Positions 1 through 6,200 of a stretch of DNA of 9,781 bases are shown in pieces. The position numbers were made by a program, and so were the translations under genes. The notes below the pieces were generated by a model. That model did not search any database. It was not told the DNA's origin and saw only the letters and a list, made by a program, of their open reading frames with translations. Position 1 is the stretch's first letter; the number at the start of each line of letters is the position of its first letter. The stretch is from the NCBI GenBank assembly GCA_003645735.1, contig QNBQ01000036.1, positions 1 through 9,781 on the forward strand, read 5' to 3'. The DNA is from Candidatus Poribacteria bacterium. Its GTDB lineage: Bacteria > Poribacteria > WGA-4E > B28-G17.

Positions 1-1
1 A

Positions 2-3000
2 GTTATAACTGTCACGAACGAGGTGAACTCCCCCGTCACGCTTGGAGACAATTCCTTAACGAGTGCGGACGCGGATCAGGTCGCTGTCCAACAGGACAAT
101 TGCTCCGGGGCGACTCTCGACCCGTCCGAGAGCAGATCTGTAACGGTCGTCTTCCAGCCCACATCCCCGGGTTCGAAGACGGCGACCCTTCAACACACCG
201 GAACGCCGCCCTTCACGGTAACCTTGACCGGAAACGGTGTGGGAGGTGGCCCTCCTCCGGGCGGAAACGTCTATTACGTCTCGCCCAACGGCGACGACTC
301 CAACCCGGGCACCCTCGATCGCCCCTGGGCCACGCCAGGATACGGCTCAAGGCGGCTTCAGCCGGGCGACACCCTCATCATCCTCGGCGGGAGATACGTC
401 CTCAGCCGATATCCGGACGATATCATCGCCCCGCCCTCCGGCCGGCCCGACGCCTGGGTGACTATTAAAGGTGAGGAGGGGAACAGACCAGTTTTGGTCG
501 GGAGGGATAATCTGCTCACAGCCATAGATCTTTCAGGACGCAGCTACGTCCGAATCGAAAATCTTGAGATAACCAGCGACGATCAAGCGAGCGGCCAGGC
601 CCGTTACTTCCGGGACGGGATCGAGATCATCGGCTCCCCTGCGAGCCACATTGTCCTGAAGGATCTCTACATTCATCACCTAGATGAATTCGGGGTGAAC
701 ATTCAGGACATCGACGACCTGCAGATCCTCGGCTGCCGGATCGAATACTGCGGCTTCGGCGCCGTGGGCGGCCCTGTGGGGGAGGCGGGTGGATGGAGGA
801 GCGTCCTCATCCGAGGATGCAGCCTTTCCTATAGCGGCCACTATTATCAGGGGGTTCCGGATAACCCCAATAATCCCTACGAGCGGCCGGACGGGTTCGG
901 GATAGAGCCATCGGACGGCCCTATCGAGATAGCTGATTGTGTCGTCGAACATAACAAGGGCGACGGGCTGGATTCGAAGGCCAGGAACACCTACATCCAC
1001 AACTGTATCGTAGCTAACAACTCGTGTGATGGGGTGAAGCTGTGGGGTGGCGGAAGCCGGGTCGAGAACACCCTCATCTACGGCCGGGGCGACGGGAACC
1101 CGACGGTCATCCCATGGTCGCCGATAGTGATCTCGAGCGAGACACCCGACGCAACTTTTGAGATCGTCAACGTCACGGTGGACGACGCCCTGGGCGAAAA
1201 CTACCTGATGCACGTGCAGTATGACTATCCCGACACACCGGTGAGGGTAATCCTGAGGAACTCCATCCTCTGCGGCAGGGGGAACAACTCTCCGATCTTC
1301 ATCGGTCGGGCCAGCTCTTTCACAGCCGAACACAACCTCTTCTACCTTCCCAACAGCGCCTTCGTGCTGACCCACGGCGATACCACCTACACCTCAGCGA
1401 ACATCTCCCTGCTCGGAAGCGGAAACATCTACGGAGACCCGCTTTTCGTATCGCCCGCCTGGGGAACCGAGGGGGATTATCACCTCCAACCGAACAGCCC
1501 GGCCATAGACGCCGGGATGAGCGGGCTTGGAATACCGGCCTTTGATCTCGAGGGCATCCCCAGGTCGCTGGGCAACGCTCCCGATATCGGCGCCTACGAG
1601 TATAGATCCACGCCGATCTCCGATCTGGAGATAACGAAGGAGGACTCCCCTGATCCGGTGATCCGAGGCGGGCGGTTGATCTACACCCTGACGGTCGTGA
1701 ACCGCGGGCCTGATCCGGTTGAGTATGCCGATGTCAGGGATGATCTGCCGGATGGGGTCGTTTTCGCAAACGCCACCGCCTCCTCGGGAACGGCTGGTTA
1801 CGATCGGCAATCCCACTCTATCTCCTGGCATATACCGAGGTTGGAGGCCGGCCAGCAGGCCGCTTTGACCATCACGGTTGAGGTTCCCCAAAACCTCGAT
1901 CCGAACCTCGACGTCCTCCTCAACACCGCCGTTGTCACCCCAGCAACCACCTCGCTTGACCCCAACGATCAAAACAACACCATCTCCGAAGAGACGACCA
2001 TCCGCTCCGCCCCGAACATAGTTGTCTCCCCCTCAACGCTCGATTTCGGCTCTGTCTTCATCGGGGAGGCGAAAGAGCTGAGCCTGGTCGTTTCAAACGA
2101 TGGGCTGAACGATCTCAACATCGGACGGATCTCCATAACGGGGACGAACGCCTCTGAATTCCGGATCGCCCGGGATGATTGCTCCGACCGAACGATTCCC
2201 CCCGGGGAAAGCCGTCAGGTGAGGGTGGAGTTCCACCCGGAAAGCCCAGGGGCGAAGGAGGCCGTTCTCAGAATCCCATCGGACGATCCGGAGACACCGC
2301 TTTTGGAGGTCGAGCTGAGAGGAAAGGGGCTGTTGTTCGGCGACGTGTCAGGTGATGGCAACATTACAGCCTATGATGCGTCAAAGATACTCCGGTATGT
2401 TGTCAGGAGGGAGAATTTGACCGAGGAGCAGCTCGCCGCAGCGGATGTAAGCGGGAACGGCGAGGTGAGCCCGTATGATGCGGCCAGGATACTTCAGTTC
2501 GTCGTAGGGCTGATAGAGAGCCTCAAGCCGGGGGAGGGGGCGCCCTCGATGAACCCCGCCCCGCGCGTCGTTTTCATCCCTTCGCTGAAGGCCAGGCTCG
2601 GGGAGAGGGTTTTGATTCCCGTTCTCGTGGATAACCCGAGCGGGGTGATCTCAGGGGAGATGACGGGGCGGTTCGACAGGGAGGCGCTGAGGTTCATCGG
2701 GGCGAGGAGCGGTTTCGAGCTCGAAAGCAAGGTTGAAGGGGATACGCTGAAGCTAGCGTTCGCTGGATATAAGCCGAGGAGGTCAAGGGAGCTCGTCCAT
2801 CTCGAATTCGAAGTTGTCGACGATTCGACCGATCACGCTGTTTTGAAACTGGAGAAGGTGAGGTTGAACGAAGGGATGAAGGTCAAGCTTTCAGACGGCA
2901 TGGTAGAGCTTATCCCGATCAGGACGGAGCTTTTGCAGAACTATCCGAATCCGTTCAACGCGGAGACCTGGATACCGTTCAAGCTTGCGGAAGGGGCGGA

Positions 3001-3211
3001 GGTTGAGATAAGGATATACGATTCGATGGGCAGGCTAGTAAGGGAGCTTGAGCTAGGGATGAGGGAAGCGGGGAGCTACACAACGAGGGGGAGAGCGGCA
3101 TGCTGGGACGGGAGGAACGGTTTAGGAGAGGAAGTTTCAAGCGGAGTGTATATCTATCAGCTTCGGGCAGGCAGGAGGACGTTCGTTAGGAAGATGGTAA
3201 TTTTGAAGTGA
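2..3211 (+). CDS. Modular secreted beta-helix protein with dockerin, cohesin-like and sorting domains (5' partial)
   Basis: The frame is open from position 2, and the GTG at 23 sits inside a domain, so the true start is upstream; 1069 codons are visible. Domains by visible codon: 1-80, the end of an ASH/choice-of-anchor D domain (closing LTGNGV); a Gly/Pro linker; 90-535, a right-handed parallel beta-helix beginning YYVSPNGDDSNPGT and closing with PDIGAYEY, the choice-of-anchor Q signature; about 540-666, a DUF11 domain; about 671-778, a second ASH-type domain; 780-840, a type I dockerin with two calcium loops (DVSGDGNITAYD, DVSGNGEVSPYD); about 852-965, a cohesin-like domain; about 976-1069, a FlgD/Por-type sorting domain (NYPNPFNAETWIPF, ending RKMVILK). 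The beta-helix resembles pectate lyases of the PL9 type and contains RPDGFGIEP and KGDGLDSK, but a catalytic role is unproven. The likely role is a surface-attached carbohydrate-binding or carbohydrate-degrading protein. The next gene starts 62 bases downstream and shares the same tail. Domain names come from motif recognition, not a search. Confidence 0.9.
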   Translation, partial: VITVTNEVNSPVTLGDNSLTSADADQVAVQQDNCSGATLDPSESRSVTVVFQPTSPGSKTATLQHTGTPPFTVTLTGNGVGGGPPPGGNVYYVSPNGDDSNPGTLDRPWATPGYGSRRLQPGDTLIILGGRYVLSRYPDDIIAPPSGRPDAWVTIKGEEGNRPVLVGRDNLLTAIDLSGRSYVRIENLEITSDDQASGQARYFRDGIEIIGSPASHIVLKDLYIHHLDEFGVNIQDIDDLQILGCRIEYCGFGAVGGPVGEAGGWRSVLIRGCSLSYSGHYYQGVPDNPNNPYERPDGFGIEPSDGPIEIADCVVEHNKGDGLDSKARNTYIHNCIVANNSCDGVKLWGGGSRVENTLIYGRGDGNPTVIPWSPIVISSETPDATFEIVNVTVDDALGENYLMHVQYDYPDTPVRVILRNSILCGRGNNSPIFIGRASSFTAEHNLFYLPNSAFVLTHGDTTYTSANISLLGSGNIYGDPLFVSPAWGTEGDYHLQPNSPAIDAGMSGLGIPAFDLEGIPRSLGNAPDIGAYEYRSTPISDLEITKEDSPDPVIRGGRLIYTLTVVNRGPDPVEYADVRDDLPDGVVFANATASSGTAGYDRQSHSISWHIPRLEAGQQAALTITVEVPQNLDPNLDVLLNTAVVTPATTSLDPNDQNNTISEETTIRSAPNIVVSPSTLDFGSVFIGEAKELSLVVSNDGLNDLNIGRISITGTNASEFRIARDDCSDRTIPPGESRQVRVEFHPESPGAKEAVLRIPSDDPETPLLEVELRGKGLLFGDVSGDGNITAYDASKILRYVVRRENLTEEQLAAADVSGNGEVSPYDAARILQFVVGLIESLKPGEGAPSMNPAPRVVFIPSLKARLGERVLIPVLVDNPSGVISGEMTGRFDREALRFIGARSGFELESKVEGDTLKLAFAGYKPRRSRELVHLEFEVVDDSTDHAVLKLEKVRLNEGMKVKLSDGMVELIPIRTELLQNYPNPFNAETWIPFKLAEGAEVEIRIYDSMGRLVRELELGMREAGSYTTRGRAACWDGRNGLGEEVSSGVYIYQLRAGRRTFVRKMVILK
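2339..3208 (+). repeat. C-terminal attachment cassette, copy 1
   Basis: This 870-base in-frame segment of the first gene encodes the dockerin, the cohesin-like domain and the FlgD/Por-type sorting domain. Its 290 residues align without a gap to the same-length end of the next gene (8062-8931), with 204 identical positions by hand count. The least conserved stretch is the dockerin-cohesin linker; the dockerin loops and the sorting-domain start are the most conserved. Confidence 0.85.
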
Positions 3212-3261
3212 TTAGGGAAAGGGTGAGAGGGGGGTGAATCTCCTCTAAAATTCCAGGGAAT

Positions 3262-3268
3262 AGGAGGT
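3262..3268 (+). promoter_or_regulatory. Strong Shine-Dalgarno of the 1886-residue gene
   Basis: AGGAGGT lies 5 bases before the ATG at 3274 and 8 bases before a second in-frame ATG at 3277. Both spacings work, so the start could be either codon; I keep the first. The preceding in-frame stop is at 3235-3237, and no ATG, GTG or TTG lies between it and 3274. Confidence 0.8.
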
Positions 3269-3273
3269 CGAAT

Positions 3274-6200
3274 ATGATGGCTGTATCGTTCATCTTCCTT
3301 CTCCTCATCTTACTACCTATCAGGCTTGAGGCGCAAACGGATGTGAGCGGGCTTACCGTCCCTCTGAATAGCACGGCGACATGGACTGTCTCGGGAAGCC
3401 CGTATGTGGTAAGGACGGGAAGGGTGCTGGTGAGAGGCGATCTGGTGATCGAGCCGGGCGTGGTCGTGAAGTTCGACCAGGGCGCCTACATGGAGGTATC
3501 GGGCTCCCTCAGAGCGATCGGCGATCAGGATAACCCCATAGTTTTCACATCCCTTAAGGACGACGAATACGGAGGCGATACAAACGGGGATGGGCCCTCC
3601 CAGGGGCAGCCGGGCGATTGGGGAGCTATCTGTCTCTCATCGGATGGGGAGGCGGAGCTTGAGCACGTCCTCATAAGGTGGGGAGGGTCGAGTTCGACAC
3701 CCTTCACCTATAAGGCCAACCTTATCGCTAAAGACAGCTCCTCGCTGAACATCTCCTCCTCCACGGTCGAGCGGAGCGCCGGGGAAGGGATCTGCGTTTG
3801 CGACAGGGCCTCGGCGCGAATTGAGGGCGTCACCGTTAAGGACAGCTCCCGAAACGGGATATCCCTCTTCGGAAGAAGCGATGTGGAGAAAGCGAGAGCC
3901 GATATCATAGGATGCACCGTTCAGGACAGCGATGAAGATGGTATCCACATCGAAAACGGAATCGTCTCACTTCGAGGAACAATCATATCCAATAACTCTT
4001 TTCCCATAGGAATTGGAAGTGCTTTTTCGCTTTCACATGATGGGACCAATACCATATCAGGCAACGAGTGTGACGGAGCGATCGAGGTGAAAGGGCAGGT
4101 GGTCAACTGGATAAGCGGCGTTTTCCCAGGTCCGGACTCCCTTCCTCAGCCGATTCAGGTATATCTCTTCACCGGTTCGCCTGAGGTCCCCGATGGCAAG
4201 GAGCTGGTCATCCAGCCCGGTGCTATCTTCAAGTTCAACGAGGGATGCGGGTTGAAGGTGGCGGGGACGCTCAGAGCCGTGGGGACATCGGACAAACCGA
4301 TCGTCTTCACATCTTACAGGGATGACGAATACGGAGGCGATACAAACGGGGATGGGCCCTCTCGGGGACAGCCGGGCGATTGGGATAAGCTATTCCTGGG
4401 GGAGACGATGGGAGGCGAATCGCAGTTAGATCATGTGATCATAAGATACGGCGGCTCGGGCGCCTTGGGGGGAAATATCCAGGCCAGCGTCTTCAGCAAC
4501 TATCATTCCACCCAGCTCGACCAAACCACGACCACCTTCGATAACTGCGTGATAGAGTTCAGCGCCGCAGACGGCCTCGTATCGGATAACAGCCTTCTCA
4601 CCCTCCGGAACGTTGAGATCAGGAGAAACAACGGGGATGGGCTGAGGATGCGTGACAACAGCCGGGTCGTTCTGGAGGGCTGTTCGATCCATGATAACCT
4701 GAAAAACGGCGTTCACGTAGATGATTCCGAGCTGACCCTCAACGGAAACACTATCTCAGGAAACACGTATCCTCTAAGCTTTGAGATGTCCAGAGGTATA
4801 GGTGTGATTTTAAACCATGATGGTAACAATACAATCAGCGGCAACACCTATGACGACGTCGTTGAGATCAGGGGTGAGTCCATAGCTGGCACCCTCTATG
4901 GCCCCGATAACCTCCCACCTCCCCTTGACACCTATGTGGTTGGGATAGATCACAGAGGTGTCCGTGTTCCCCAGGGGACTGCCCTGAACGTGGAGTCGGG
5001 GGTTGTGATCAAATTCAAGTCGGGGATCGTGAGCTTAAGCGTCTACGGATCGCTCACCGCCGTTGGAACGGAGGATAAGCCCATAACCTTCACATCTTAC
5101 AAGGACGATGAGCACGGCGGAGATACCAACGGAGACGGACCCTCTCATGGCGAGCCTGGCGATTGGGGAGGGATCAGGATATACGGGGATAACTCGGTCC
5201 TAGACCACGTTCTTGTCCTGTATGGAGGGGGAACGAGCCCACGGAGCGGGCTTCTCGTGGAGGGAACCTCTCCTCAGATCTCCGGCTCCATATTCAGACA
5301 TAACAGAGGTGATGGAATCGTAGCGCGCTCCGGGGCGAACCTGAACGTATCGGGTTGTCAGATGCTCGATAACGAGAAGAATGGCCTTGCCCTCTACGAC
5401 AGCTCCGCCCAGATCGTCTCCTCCTCCTTAAGCAACAACTCGGAAGCGGGGATTTACGCCGAGGATTCGGAGTTCCGTATCTCCCACTGCAATATCTTCG
5501 GCAACGGATACCCAATTCACCTCAGGGGTGAGATGAACTTCTCGCACGAGCTCAATGCCATCTCTCATAATACCTATGAGGTCGTTCTCGTGACGGCCGG
5601 GCCCATATCAGGGACCGTTTACAGCCCGTCCAATCTGCCACCTCCCATCAGCTCCTATCTTGTAGATCCGTCCTGGGGAAGCGCCTATGTCCCCGAGGGG
5701 AAGAGCTTGAGCATAGAGCCAGGGGCGATATTGAAATTCAAGTCGGGCTGGCTTGAGGTGAGGGGGACCCTCCGGGCGATAGGCGATGAAGGGAACGAGA
5801 TAATCTTCACCTCATACAGGGACGACGAGTTCGGGGGGGATACCAACGGAGATGGCCCCTCACAGGGACAGCCACGGGATTGGGCGGGGATAAAGTTCAG
5901 GGACACATCCACCGGCTCCGAGTTGCGGAACGTCGTGATCCGATACGGCGGTGGTGCCTCGCCTTACGGAAGCCTCACGGTAATCGGAACCGACGATCTG
6001 ACGGTCGAAAGGTGCATGATAACCCGGAGTAAATATGGGGTTTACTGTGACGGAGCCTCTCCTGTTATCCGGGGGTGTCTCATTACGGGGAACGAGGTCG
6101 GGATCTACTGTCGCAACGGCGCATTGCCTCTCATCGGCGGATCAGCCGAGTTCCAGAACGACATCTTCGATAACTCCGGTTACGGCGTTCGGAACCTGGA

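Noticed and set aside
23..25. GTG at 23 as the start of the first gene
   Set aside because: The frame is open to the window edge and the codons before it continue the same beta-strand pattern (VITVTNE) of an ASH-type domain. There is no ribosome binding site.
680..1972. Long minus-strand open frames (680-1375 and 1394-1972)
   Set aside because: They lie antisense to well-defined beta-helix and DUF11 domains, have low-complexity Arg/Val/Gly composition and show no recognisable motif. They are by-products of the GC-rich coding strand.
3212..3273. Intrinsic terminator between the two large genes
   Set aside because: Only weak five-base stems are present and no T-run follows, so read-through is more likely.
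3544..5883. CRISPR-like array from four 78-base repeats
   Set aside because: The repeats are in-frame protein modules separated by more than 600 bases of coding sequence.
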